NCBI GenBank assembly: GCA_951812305.1 | Contig: CATOSB010000004.1 | Coordinates: forward strand, 248,001 to 312,000 | Reading direction: 5' to 3' | DNA: 64,000 bases | Source: an uncultured Paracoccaceae bacterium | Lineage (GTDB): Bacteria > Pseudomonadota > Alphaproteobacteria > Rhodobacterales > Rhodobacteraceae | Position numbers and translations under genes: made by a program | In this document: positions 26,185 through 34,920 of the stretch, piece after piece | How the letters are laid out: the number at the start of each line of letters is the position of its first letter | Position numbering within the stretch: the stretch's first letter is position 1 | Notes under the pieces: model-generated | Seen by the model: only the letters and a program-made list of their open reading frames with translations | Database searches by the model: none | What the model was told of the DNA's origin: nothing

Positions 26185-26826
26185 ATGCGCTACGCTGCCA
26201 CCGCCCTTGTTTTTGCCTTGTCTGCACTGCCCGTTTCAGCGGAGCCGATAGACGGGAAATCGGCCAAGAAGGCGTTGTTTTCACCGAAAGGATTTTCAGT
26301 GGATTACGTCGAAGACAGCGGGTTGAGCGAAACGCAACTGGGATATTTCAAAATACTCGTAGAAAGCCGCCAGTCGAAAAAGCAGTTCGGCCGCGTGGCG
26401 CGGTATTATGGCGCAATCGCGGTTTCGCCGTCGATTTTCGAGATGTCCCCGGCAGAGCTGTTGGCCGATCCCGAAAGCGTTCCGTTCCAGATGGCGGGCG
26501 CGCGTCATACGCCCGGCGCGGCGGATGCGGCTGCGCTTTCTTCCTGCAACAAGCTGGTGAAGGGCGGTGCCAAAAAATGTGTCGTGGCCGCGCGCATTCT
26601 GCCCAAACGCTGGAAAGACAAAGGGTTTTCAATGTTTTATGCGGCAACGGCCAATTTCAAGCTTTATCGCGACGCCGATGAACCCAAGGCATTCGCAGTT
26701 TCCGCCACGGGTATTGGATTTGGTCTCGCTAACGGTGAGGGCGCGGCAAAGCTTGCAATCGATGCGTGTCACGACAACAATGGCGAAGAGGGTAAACGCG
26801 ATTGTGAGGTCGTGGTCGTCGATTAA
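26185..26826 (+). CDS. Secreted hypothetical protein upstream of hemA
   Basis: This 213-residue protein starts with a clear signal peptide (MRYAATALVFALSALPVSA) and has a GAGGT ribosome-binding site. The mature part has three or four Cys (SSCNKLVKGGAKKCVVAARI, IDACHDN, RDCEVVVVD) likely to pair in the periplasm, and a SATGIGFGLANGEGAAKLA stretch. Related genes near hemA in this family are sometimes named after 5-aminolevulinate synthase, but nothing in the sequence supports that activity. Divergent from the truncated M20 gene. Function unknown. Confidence 0.75.
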   Translation: MRYAATALVFALSALPVSAEPIDGKSAKKALFSPKGFSVDYVEDSGLSETQLGYFKILVESRQSKKQFGRVARYYGAIAVSPSIFEMSPAELLADPESVPFQMAGARHTPGAADAAALSSCNKLVKGGAKKCVVAARILPKRWKDKGFSMFYAATANFKLYRDADEPKAFAVSATGIGFGLANGEGAAKLAIDACHDNNGEEGKRDCEVVVVD

Positions 26827-26928
26827 TTCTGGCCCAAAGCGGCAAAATGTAACATTTTTCTTTTCACATATGCATGTGATTGAATGCGACGTAATTGGGC
26901 AGTCTGCCGGGACCTGGAGGGTGTGAGT

Positions 26929-28152
26929 TTGGATTATACAAAGTCTTTGGACGTTGCCTTGCAACGCCTTCATGACGAAGGACGCTATCGCACCTTTATC
27001 GATATTGAGCGTAAGAACGGCCAATTCCCGCACGCCACATGGCGCCATCCCGACGGGTCGGAACGCCCGGTCACGGTCTGGTGTGGCAACGACTATCTCG
27101 GCATGGGTCAGCACCCGATTGTTGTGAACGCGATGCATGAGGCTGTGGATGCCGCCGGGGCAGGGTCGGGCGGAACGCGCAATATTTCCGGCACCACGGT
27201 TTTTCACAACCGGCTGGAATCCGAACTGGCGGATCTGCACGACAAGGAAGCTGCGCTGTTGTTTACCAGCGCCTACATCGCGAACGACGCGACATTGTCC
27301 ACGCTTCCGAAACTATTCCCGGGGCTGATAATCTATTCAGATGCGCTGAATCACGCCTCGATGATCGAAGGCATTCGCCGAAATGGCGGCGCGAAACGGG
27401 TATTCCGCCACAACGATGTTGCCCATTTGCGGGAGCTTCTGGAGGCCGATGATCGCGATGCGCCAAAAGTGATTGCCTTCGAATCCGTGTATTCGATGGA
27501 CGGCGATTTCGGGCCCATCGAAGAGATCTGCGATCTGGCCGATGAATTCGGCGCATTGACCTATCTGGACGAAGTTCACGCGGTTGGTATGTACGGCCCG
27601 CGTGGCGGCGGAATTGCTGAACGCGATGGGCTTATGGATCGTATCGACATCATTAACGGGACGCTTGCGAAGGCGTTTGGCGTGATGGGCGGATACATCG
27701 CCGCAAGTGCAAAAATGTGTGACGCTATAAGGTCTTATGCGCCGGGCTTCATCTTTACCACTTCGCTGCCACCTGCCGTCGCGGCAGGTGCTGCGGCCTC
27801 TGTCCGGCACCTGAAAACTGACCACGCCCTGCGTGAGCAGCATCAAACGCAGGCGAAGATCCTGAAATACCGCCTGAAGGGCCTTGGCCTGCCGATTATC
27901 GACCACGGAAGCCACATCGTTCCGGTGATCGTGGGCGACCCGGTGCACACCAAAAAGTTGAGTGACATGCTGCTTGAAGATCACGGCATTTATGTCCAGC
28001 CGATCAACTTTCCGACCGTGCCCCGTGGTACCGAACGGTTGCGCTTTACGCCGTCACCCGTGCATGGCCCAGACGAGATGAACAAGCTTGTTTCCGCTTT
28101 GGATACACTCTGGTCTCATTGCGCTTTGAATAGGCAAGAATTGACCGGCTAG
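26929..28152 (+). CDS. hemA: 5-aminolevulinate synthase
   Basis: This enzyme condenses glycine and succinyl-CoA to 5-aminolevulinate, the first step of tetrapyrrole synthesis in alphaproteobacteria. The 407-residue length and sequence match Rhodobacter HemA throughout, including [43 protein letters not shown] and the PLP lysine Lys248 in GTLAKAFG. The start is the TTG at 26929, placed 8 nt after a strong GGAGG; an ATG at 26884 lies before that site and adds 15 non-conserved residues. It is followed closely by the RodZ-like gene. No clear FNR box was identified upstream. Confidence 0.97.
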   Translation: MDYTKSLDVALQRLHDEGRYRTFIDIERKNGQFPHATWRHPDGSERPVTVWCGNDYLGMGQHPIVVNAMHEAVDAAGAGSGGTRNISGTTVFHNRLESELADLHDKEAALLFTSAYIANDATLSTLPKLFPGLIIYSDALNHASMIEGIRRNGGAKRVFRHNDVAHLRELLEADDRDAPKVIAFESVYSMDGDFGPIEEICDLADEFGALTYLDEVHAVGMYGPRGGGIAERDGLMDRIDIINGTLAKAFGVMGGYIAASAKMCDAIRSYAPGFIFTTSLPPAVAAGAAASVRHLKTDHALREQHQTQAKILKYRLKGLGLPIIDHGSHIVPVIVGDPVHTKKLSDMLLEDHGIYVQPINFPTVPRGTERLRFTPSPVHGPDEMNKLVSALDTLWSHCALNRQELTG

Positions 28153-28257
28153 CTTATGCCGCAGGTGCATTAGACTTTTCCCTGTGTTAGCGTCCTGTTA
28201 GGAGAATTGCGTCGGCGAATCGTCGGCGTGGGGATGTTGAACTATGAGCGCAAAGTC

Positions 28258-29478
28258 ATGATCGGGCGGCGAAGCAATCCACCTGAACAGGCTGACGTCG
28301 AAGACCGCCGGAGCTTCGACGATTTTGAGTTGCGTCTTGGCGACATCATGCGTGGAGAACGCGCGACCTTTGGCAAGTCCCTTCTTGACGTTCAGCGCGA
28401 CCTGAAAATCAAGGCGAGCTATATCGCTGCGATTGAAAACTCTGATCCCACAGCATTCGAAACGCCGGGCTTCATCGCCGGTTACGTCCGCTCTTATGCC
28501 CGCTATCTTGAACTTGACCCGGAGTGGGCATTTAAGAAATTTTGCGAGGAAGGCAGCTTTGCTGTCGCGCATGGCCTGTCATCCGAGGCCTCCGGCCCGA
28601 AGCCGCCGAAGATCGCCAATGACAAGACCTCCGGGTTCTCGCGTGACCCGTTTTCGCAACCGAACACGCCGTTTGTTCCTTCAGCTGACAGCATATTCTC
28701 TCGCATCGAGCCAAGCGCGCTTGGCTCTGTGCTCGTCCTTGTCGCGCTGATCGGGTTTATCGGTTACGGCGGCTGGGCCGTGTTGCAGGAAGTGCAGCGC
28801 GTTCAGCTTGCGCCGGTTGATCAGACACCCGGTGTGACGGCAGAGGTTGATCCGCTGGCGCCATCGTCGAATTTCGGAACGTCTGCGACAACCAACGACA
28901 CCCAAATTGCCGCGCCGTCGCAGGATGCGCTGAACCGGCTTTATCGCCCGCAAACGCTGGATGTACCGGTTTTGACCGCGCGGGATGCGCCGATTGCGAT
29001 GCTGGACCCCAGCGCCAACGCAACCGTGGTCGAAGCCTCCCCCGAAGGCGGCGCGCCTGGCGCCATCAACGACGCGCTCGCTGAAGCACTGGGTGAGGTG
29101 CAGCCAGTTGTGCAGGTCACCGAACAGGGCATTCCAGAGGTCGTAATGTTCGCCTCGCGCCCCGCATGGGTTCGGGTAACGTCGACGGACGGCACGGTGA
29201 TCTATGAAAAGATTCTGGATGCCAGCGAGGGTTGGGCGCTTCCCAAAACCGAAACGCCACCATTGTTGCGCACCGGAAATGCGGGCGCGATCTATTTTGC
29301 GGTCGGCGGCGAAACTTACGGCCCGGCAGGCGAAGGTGCCTCAATCGGTCGTGACATCGCGCTTAGTGCCGAAGACCTGCGCGCGGTATACGGCGTGACG
29401 GAAGAGCTGACCAATGTGGATGTCGGCGCGATCATTCAGGAAGCCGTGCGCCGCCGCGACGCCGCTGCATCGCAGTAA
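28258..29478 (+). CDS. RodZ-like helix-turn-helix membrane protein (DUF4115)
   Basis: The N-terminal cytoplasmic part is a RodZ/Xre-type HTH (FELRLGDIMRGERATFGKSL, KASYIAAIENSDPTAFETPGFIAGYVRSYARYL). A single transmembrane helix follows at about residues 155-177, then a low-complexity Pro/Ala/Asp-rich linker and a C-terminal DUF4115 domain (PAWVRVTSTDGTVIYEKIL, GNAGAIYFAVGG). RodZ-type proteins link MreB to cell-wall synthesis. The start is uncertain: ATG 28258 matches related proteins (MIGRR), but ATG 28234 and an upstream TTG are in frame. The gene lies between hemA and ispG, a conserved order in the family. Confidence 0.85.
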   Translation: MIGRRSNPPEQADVEDRRSFDDFELRLGDIMRGERATFGKSLLDVQRDLKIKASYIAAIENSDPTAFETPGFIAGYVRSYARYLELDPEWAFKKFCEEGSFAVAHGLSSEASGPKPPKIANDKTSGFSRDPFSQPNTPFVPSADSIFSRIEPSALGSVLVLVALIGFIGYGGWAVLQEVQRVQLAPVDQTPGVTAEVDPLAPSSNFGTSATTNDTQIAAPSQDALNRLYRPQTLDVPVLTARDAPIAMLDPSANATVVEASPEGGAPGAINDALAEALGEVQPVVQVTEQGIPEVVMFASRPAWVRVTSTDGTVIYEKILDASEGWALPKTETPPLLRTGNAGAIYFAVGGETYGPAGEGASIGRDIALSAEDLRAVYGVTEELTNVDVGAIIQEAVRRRDAAASQ

Positions 29479-29533
29479 TCGGCGCACTTTGCCCGTTGCC
29501 GGGCGGCCAATTCCACCTTATCTGACAGGCTGA

Positions 29534-30685
29534 ATGGCACCGAAAGCAGCCCTCATGTCGCTGAACCATATCCGGCCCTGGCGTAACATCTATCGTCGCA
29601 AGTCGCGGCAGGTGATGGTTGGCGATGTGCCGGTCGGGGGCGATGCGCCGATTTCGGTGCAGACGATGACGAATACCGACACGACGGATGTGAAAGCCAC
29701 GGTGGCTCAGGTTCAGGCCTGTGCCGAGGCGGGCGCCGATATCGTGCGCGTGTCGGCGCCGGATGCGGAATCCACCACCGCGTTGAAACAGATTGTGCGC
29801 GAGAGCCCCGTGCCAATCGTTGCCGATATACATTTCCACTACAAACGCGCGATTGAGGCGGCAGAGGCGGGCGCGGCCTGTCTGCGTATCAATCCGGGCA
29901 ATATCGGGAGCGAGGACCGCGTGCGAGAGGTCGTACGAGCCGCCAAAGACCACGGCTGTTCCATTCGCATCGGCGTGAATGCCGGAAGCCTTGAAAAGCA
30001 TCTGCTGGACAAATATGCCGAACCCTGCCCGGACGCGATGGTTGAAAGCGGGCTGGATCACATCAAGCTGTTGCAGGACAACGATTTTCACGACTTCAAG
30101 ATCAGCGCGAAGGCGTCGGATGTATTCCTTGCGGCGGCAGCCTATCAGGCGCTGGCCGAGGCGACGGATGCGCCCATCCATCTGGGTATTACCGAGGCTG
30201 GCAGCCTGAATGCCGGCACCGTCAAATCCGCGATCGGTCTTGGCAACCTTCTGTGGATGGGGATCGGCGACACAATCCGGGTCAGCCTGTCCGCCGACCC
30301 GGTGGAAGAGGTGCGTGTAGGTTATGAGATCCTGAAATCGCTGGGTCTGCGCCATCGAGGCGTTAACATCATATCATGCCCGTCCTGCGCGCGGCAGGGA
30401 TTTGACGTGATCAAGACCGTCGAAGTGCTTGAACAGCGCCTGGAACATATCAAGACACCGATGAGCCTGTCGATTATTGGCTGCGTGGTGAACGGGCCGG
30501 GTGAGGCGCTGATGACCGACGTTGGGTTTACCGGCGGCGGGGCAGGGGCCGGGATGGTCTATCTCGCGGGAAAACAAAGCCACAAACTGTCGAACGATCA
30601 GATGATTGACCATATTGTCGAGCAGGTTGAAGCGAAAGCGGCAGAACTAGACGCTGCGCCGCGCCCGGCGGACGCCGCGGAATAG
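29534..30685 (+). CDS. ispG: 4-hydroxy-3-methylbut-2-en-1-yl diphosphate synthase
   Basis: This 383-residue enzyme of the MEP isoprenoid pathway reductively converts MEcPP to HMBPP with a [4Fe-4S] cluster. The TIM-barrel part includes [23 protein letters not shown] and RINPGNIG. The cluster ligands are Cys282 and Cys285 ([12 protein letters not shown]) and Cys317 ([10 protein letters not shown]), with Glu324. An alternative start is the ATG seven codons downstream. Full length and intact. Confidence 0.97.
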   Translation: MAPKAALMSLNHIRPWRNIYRRKSRQVMVGDVPVGGDAPISVQTMTNTDTTDVKATVAQVQACAEAGADIVRVSAPDAESTTALKQIVRESPVPIVADIHFHYKRAIEAAEAGAACLRINPGNIGSEDRVREVVRAAKDHGCSIRIGVNAGSLEKHLLDKYAEPCPDAMVESGLDHIKLLQDNDFHDFKISAKASDVFLAAAAYQALAEATDAPIHLGITEAGSLNAGTVKSAIGLGNLLWMGIGDTIRVSLSADPVEEVRVGYEILKSLGLRHRGVNIISCPSCARQGFDVIKTVEVLEQRLEHIKTPMSLSIIGCVVNGPGEALMTDVGFTGGGAGAGMVYLAGKQSHKLSNDQMIDHIVEQVEAKAAELDAAPRPADAAE

Positions 30686-31031
30686 GAATACCCTCGGCGC
30701 GGCCAATTTGTGGTGGCGCCCGATTGTCCTGAATCTCTCGTGTGGTTTGTCAGAGTGGCGGCGCCGCCGTTGCGACAATGCCCATCGGTCAGGATGCCGG
30801 GTTGAGACATCCCTTTTGCGATCATTTGACCTGCCATCGGGGTTTTCTAGGCCCCATTGGCCGGATTTGTCTGACATGCGCGCGGTGTTTGCCGCCCGCA
30901 AGGAACGTTCGGTGTGGGTTTTACCGCGCTGGGGTTAGGGCCGTGTTAACCGACCGTTCGGTGGGGTTAAGTGTGGGTTAATCCGGAAGGGGGTCGGGAT
31001 TGGCTCTAAGGACCCCTCCCGGTCCGGAAAT
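30686..31031. other. Convergent intergenic region with a CtrA-like box
   Basis: No gene is visible. The GT-rich tract at about 30916-30984 repeats GGGTTA-type words and contains TTAA-N7-TTAA at 30967-30981, the spacing recognised by CtrA. Since ispG and the DsbA-like gene end here, the box does not sit in an obvious promoter unless it drives an RNA from the foldback repeat that follows. Confidence 0.35.
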
Positions 31032-31202
31032 AAGACGCGCGATCGCCTGCCCGTGGGATGGCGATACAACATTTCAAAGGCAGCGCTTTATGCCAGCCAA
31101 GTCCGTAAAACCTAAACGTCGCGTGCGGCCTCACCAAATCGCCAGCCCGCCGGGACGGGCAGGCGATCGCGCGGCGGCCCAAGGGCTTTGATTCCGCGCG
31201 AG
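31032..31202 (+). repeat. Foldback intergenic repeat, copy A
   Basis: This is a non-coding element of about 170 bp sharing its core with copies B, C and D. The left arm CGCGCGATCGCCTGCCCGT can pair with the right arm ACGGGCAGGCGATCGCGCG. The right arm also forms a local hairpin (31138-31167) with ATCGCCAGCCCG. The element ends in GATTCCGCGCG. The outer terminal repeats seen in copies B and C are degenerate here. Confidence 0.8.
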
Positions 31203-31232
31203 TATCGGCAATGTCCGGATTTCGCCAGTCCG

Positions 31233-31979
31233 CTACCCGCGCTCTTCCGCCACGATCTGGCGCATCGCATCCAAAGGCACGTAACCCCGGATCAACTGTC
31301 CGCCGAACACGAAACTCGGGGTGCCGTTGATCGCCAGACGCTGACCCAGCGCGCGGTTCTCTGCGATGATCGCAGAGACCTCTTCGCTGTTCATCGCGTC
31401 CATCACAGAAGGTCCATCAAAACCAAGGCTGTCGGACAATGCGCTGAGAGTTTCGTTTGACACGCTGCCCCGCAGATTCATCAGGTGATCATTCACATCC
31501 GCATAAGCTGCGTCGCCTTCCACGGAGCGCACTGCCAACGCATAGCGCGACGCCAACACTGATTCCTCGCCCAATATCGGAAATTCTTTAACGATGATCC
31601 GGATGTTGCCGTCGCTTTCAATCAACTCGGCCACCTCTGGATGTGCGCGGCGACAATAGCCACAACGATAGTCAAGAAACTCGACGATCGTGATATCGCC
31701 ATCCGGGTTGCCACCGACCCAAGACGACGGGTCGTTGTACAAGGCGTCCGCATTCACTTGCAAAAGCGACACATCATCGGCGGCCTGCTGATCGGCTTGC
31801 CGCTGTTCCAGAACCTCGATGGCTTCCATCAGAACCTCGGGGTTATCCAGAAGGTAAGCACGGATTTCGGCGCGGAATGCGTCGCGCTCTTCCGCGCTCA
31901 TCGCATCAATGTCAAAAGCGGCAAGCGGGCCTGCGAGAAGGGCTGAAAAAGCGACCGCGCCAATTAGTTTTCTGATCAT
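31233..31979 (-). CDS. DsbA-family thiol:disulfide oxidoreductase
   Basis: This 248-residue protein has a signal peptide (MIRKLIGAVAFSALLAGPLAA), an N-terminal helical extension (residues 25-75, as in ScsC/Com1-type proteins) and a thioredoxin fold with active site C106-G-Y-C109 in FLDYRCGYCRRAHPE. The cis-Pro loop is NGTPSFVFGG. It would oxidise or isomerise disulfides in periplasmic proteins. The ATG at 31979 has AAGGA 9 nt upstream. It lies 14 nt after the M48 protease gene on the same strand, so the two are probably co-transcribed for envelope protein quality control. Confidence 0.92.
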   Translation of the reverse strand: MIRKLIGAVAFSALLAGPLAAFDIDAMSAEERDAFRAEIRAYLLDNPEVLMEAIEVLEQRQADQQAADDVSLLQVNADALYNDPSSWVGGNPDGDITIVEFLDYRCGYCRRAHPEVAELIESDGNIRIIVKEFPILGEESVLASRYALAVRSVEGDAAYADVNDHLMNLRGSVSNETLSALSDSLGFDGPSVMDAMNSEEVSAIIAENRALGQRLAINGTPSFVFGGQLIRGYVPLDAMRQIVAEERG

Positions 31980-31992
31980 CCGTCTGGGTTCC

Positions 31993-33333
31993 TTATCCCG
32001 CCGATTTCGCGGCATGTAACACATCCTGTGCCCGGTTCCACCCCGGGCTGCCTTGCGGCAATAATCCGACCGCGCGTTTGGCGTGGGTTGCGGCGGTTTT
32101 GAAATCACCGATCAGCGCATAGCGTTCCGCAGTGGTGGCGCTTGCCATGCCGTTTTGACCGGCGCGCGCATAAGCCACGGCCAGATCGCGCAAAAGCTGC
32201 GGGTTAGCCTTGTCGCGCGAACGTGCACTGATCAAGGCTTTAAGGGCCTTGGCGTTACCGTCGCGGGTTTTCAGCGCCAGCAGAGCGCGGCCATAGCCCG
32301 CAAGGATCAACCCATTGCGCGACTGCAGGTTCACCGCGCGACCATAGGCATTGACCGCAGCAGCATAATTGCGAGATTCCAGCAGGATCTGGCCGTAGAG
32401 TTCATATAAATAGGGATCATTCGGGCGCGCCTTGAGCAGGCGTCCCATCTCTGCCAGCGCTTTCTTGGTTTTCAGACCCCGGTGATAGGCCACCGCGCGG
32501 CGCAAAGCGGCGATGTCCGAAGTATCCGACTTTTTGACCTTACGCAGGGTGAATCCCGGCGATTGAAGAAACGCGCCCAATTTGCCCTTGGCGCGCAGAA
32601 ACCAGTAATCAGCCTGCGGGTCATCCTTTGCACGGTTCTTATAGGCTGCGGCATAGCCTGCCACCGCGCGAATGCGATCCCGCGTCAACGGGTGCGAGCG
32701 CACATATGGGTCCTGCCGGCCCGGGGACAACACTTCCTGCCCACGGAAATATCCCAATACGGTCGACATCGCCTGTGGGTCGACGCCCGCTTGCGCCATA
32801 TAGCGCAGCGCGGCCTGATCCGCAGATGATTCCTCGGCCCGTGTATGACCCAGAAATACCCGGTTCGCTGAATTCGCTGTGCCTATCGCAATACCTGCCG
32901 CCGCACCGGGTTCTTTCGTGGCCGCGCCAATACCAAGGGCAAAAACCAGACCCAGCCTTGCGATCCCTTCCGCCGCGCGCCGGTTTGCAAGCCGTCGCGT
33001 GATATGGCCGTTGGCGATATGGGCGGCTTCGTGTGCGATGACAGCCTGAAGCTCTTCCGCAGTTTGCAATTTCAGGATCAGGCCGGAATGCAGGAAAATA
33101 TGCTTGGTGTCGGCAACAAAGGCGTTCAGCTTGCTGTCGCGCACCACCAATATTTTCACACCGCTTGTCGGCAACCCGGCTTTCTCAAGGATCGGGCGCG
33201 CCAGACGCTGCAGCGAGTGCTCGATATCGGGGTCACGCAGGATTGTCAGGGCGGTTGCGGGCGACAATGTGGCCAACAACATCGACAGCGCCAAAACCGA
33301 CACCAACACCAATGCTGGAATTCTCATTGCCAT
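31993..33333 (-). CDS. M48-family metalloprotease with TPR repeats (BepA-like)
   Basis: This 446-residue periplasmic protein has a signal peptide (residues 1-29), then an M48 zinc-protease domain with HEAAH at residues 101-105 and a downstream Glu ligand in RAEESSADQAAL. A C-terminal TPR region follows (YELYGQILLESRNYAAAVNAYGRAV and later units). This layout matches BepA/YfgC, which degrades or assists misassembled outer-membrane proteins. The ATG at 33333 has GGAGG 10 nt upstream. It is divergent from the aminotransferase and upstream of the DsbA-like gene. Confidence 0.92.
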   Translation of the reverse strand: MAMRIPALVLVSVLALSMLLATLSPATALTILRDPDIEHSLQRLARPILEKAGLPTSGVKILVVRDSKLNAFVADTKHIFLHSGLILKLQTAEELQAVIAHEAAHIANGHITRRLANRRAAEGIARLGLVFALGIGAATKEPGAAAGIAIGTANSANRVFLGHTRAEESSADQAALRYMAQAGVDPQAMSTVLGYFRGQEVLSPGRQDPYVRSHPLTRDRIRAVAGYAAAYKNRAKDDPQADYWFLRAKGKLGAFLQSPGFTLRKVKKSDTSDIAALRRAVAYHRGLKTKKALAEMGRLLKARPNDPYLYELYGQILLESRNYAAAVNAYGRAVNLQSRNGLILAGYGRALLALKTRDGNAKALKALISARSRDKANPQLLRDLAVAYARAGQNGMASATTAERYALIGDFKTAATHAKRAVGLLPQGSPGWNRAQDVLHAAKSAG

Positions 33334-33391
33334 TGACTGTCTGCCTCCGTGGGTGCAACCCGGCACCCGGACGCCAGAATGCGGAGAGATC

Positions 33392-34534
33392 ATGCGAAAC
33401 TCAAGCCGAAGCGAGGTTGATCCCTTCATTGTGATGGACGTGATGGAAGCCGCGCGTCAGGCGGAAGAGGCCGGGCAGCACATCATCCATATGGAAGTGG
33501 GCCAGCCGGGAACGCCCGCGCCCAAAGGCGCGCAACAGGCAGTCGCGCGCGAGATGGCGAAACAGGCGATGGGCTATACCGTCGCCCTGGGCCTGCCGGC
33601 ACTTCGGGAACGCATCGCAAGGCTTTATAAAGACTGGTATAATCTTGATCTGGATCCGGGCAGGGTGATCGTGACATCTGGTTCGTCCGGGGCCTTCCTT
33701 TTGGCCTTTACGGCGTTGTTTGATGCGGGCGACCGGGTGGGCATTGGGGCGCCGGGGTATCCGTCTTACCGGCAAATTCTGAAGGCGCTTTCGCTGAAAC
33801 CGGTTGTCATTGAGACCCGCGCGGAAAACCGCCTGCAACCCACACCCGATGACATCCCCGCTGGTCTGGCCGGATTGATGGTCGCAAGCCCGGCGAATCC
33901 GACCGGAACCATGCTGGACAGGCCAGCATTGGCGGCTTTGGTTGAACGGGCGCACGCACAGGGCGCGGCGTTCATTTCTGACGAAATCTACCACGGCATT
34001 GAATATGACCGGAAAGCCGTTTCTGCGCTGGAGATTTCTGACGACGTCTATGTCATCAATTCGTTCTCGAAATATTTCTCAATGACGGGGTGGCGGGTGG
34101 GCTGGATGGTGGTGCCAGAGAGTCATGTGCGCACGGTGGAGCGGTTGGCGCAGAACATGTTCATCTGCCCGCCCCATGTCAGCCAGATCGCGGCGCTGGC
34201 GGCGCTGGATTGCGGTGCGGAGCTGGATCAAAACCTTGCGGTATATACTGAAAACCGGCGGTTGATGATGGACGGTTTGCCGATAGCAGGGTTCGGCAAT
34301 ATCGCGCCGCCCGATGGGGCGTTTTATGTTTATGCGGACGTGTCGGATCTGACCGATGACAGCCGCGCCTTTGCAGCGGAGATCCTTGAACAGGCGGGGG
34401 TTGCCGTGACCCCCGGGCTTGATTTCGATGAGGCTCGCGGACACCAAACGCTGAGATTTTCTTATGCGCGTTCGACGCCCGACATTCGCGAGGGCTTGGC
34501 GCGGTTGAAAACGTTTATGGATAGTCGCAGATAG
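33392..34534 (+). CDS. PLP-dependent aminotransferase, class I/II
   Basis: This 380-residue fold-type I aminotransferase shows the substrate loop HMEVGQPGTPAPKG, the PLP ring contacts in ASPANPTGTML and SDEIYHGIEYD, the Schiff-base lysine Lys227 in NSFSKYFSMTGWRVGW, and a C-terminal RFSYA carboxylate-binding Arg. It transfers amino groups between an amino acid and a 2-oxo acid; the specific pair cannot be told. The ATG at 33392 has GGAG 5 nt upstream. It is divergent from the M48 protease, with only 58 nt between them. Confidence 0.9.
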   Translation: MRNSSRSEVDPFIVMDVMEAARQAEEAGQHIIHMEVGQPGTPAPKGAQQAVAREMAKQAMGYTVALGLPALRERIARLYKDWYNLDLDPGRVIVTSGSSGAFLLAFTALFDAGDRVGIGAPGYPSYRQILKALSLKPVVIETRAENRLQPTPDDIPAGLAGLMVASPANPTGTMLDRPALAALVERAHAQGAAFISDEIYHGIEYDRKAVSALEISDDVYVINSFSKYFSMTGWRVGWMVVPESHVRTVERLAQNMFICPPHVSQIAALAALDCGAELDQNLAVYTENRRLMMDGLPIAGFGNIAPPDGAFYVYADVSDLTDDSRAFAAEILEQAGVAVTPGLDFDEARGHQTLRFSYARSTPDIREGLARLKTFMDSRR

Positions 34535-34577
34535 CACGGAAACGCATTGGTCGGATTCCACAAAATCGCAGCATCCT

Positions 34578-34810
34578 GCCTGAAGCGGACACTCACACAT
34601 CCGGAGAAAAGACGCGCGATTGCCTGCCTGTGGGGTGGCGATGTAACCGTGCAATCTGTCCGTTTATCCCAGCCAAGTCCGTGGACATTCAATAGCTCGC
34701 AACCAGCTTCGCCAAATCGCCAGCCCGTGGGGACGGGCAGGCGATCGCGCGGCGGCCCGAGGGCCTTGATTCCGCGCGAAGTGTGCTGGCCAACAGTGTC
34801 CGCTTCAGGC
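34578..34810 (+). repeat. Foldback intergenic repeat, copy B (most complete)
   Basis: A 233-bp element bounded by a perfect 16-bp terminal inverted repeat (GCCTGAAGCGGACACT at 34578-34593, complement at 34795-34810). Inside it, a second near-perfect pair (CGCGCGATTGCCTGCCTGT against the complement of ACGGGCAGGCGATCGCGCG) and a local hairpin (34726-34755) are nested. No reliable coding frame runs through it. It sits between the aminotransferase and amidase genes. The structure is that of a MITE-like or REP-like element. Confidence 0.85.
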
Positions 34811-34920
34811 CAATAGAGAACTACCATCCAGACAAACAACAGACCAATCCACACGCCAAAATCGGGGGATTCCCTCCAGCGATCAATCCCGGTACACTGC
34901 GCCAAAATCAAAAGGGCAAC

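Noticed and set aside
26185-26826. 5-aminolevulinate synthase-related naming for the small gene before hemA
   Set aside because: It is a 213-residue exported Cys-containing protein without PLP motifs. The true synthase is the next gene.
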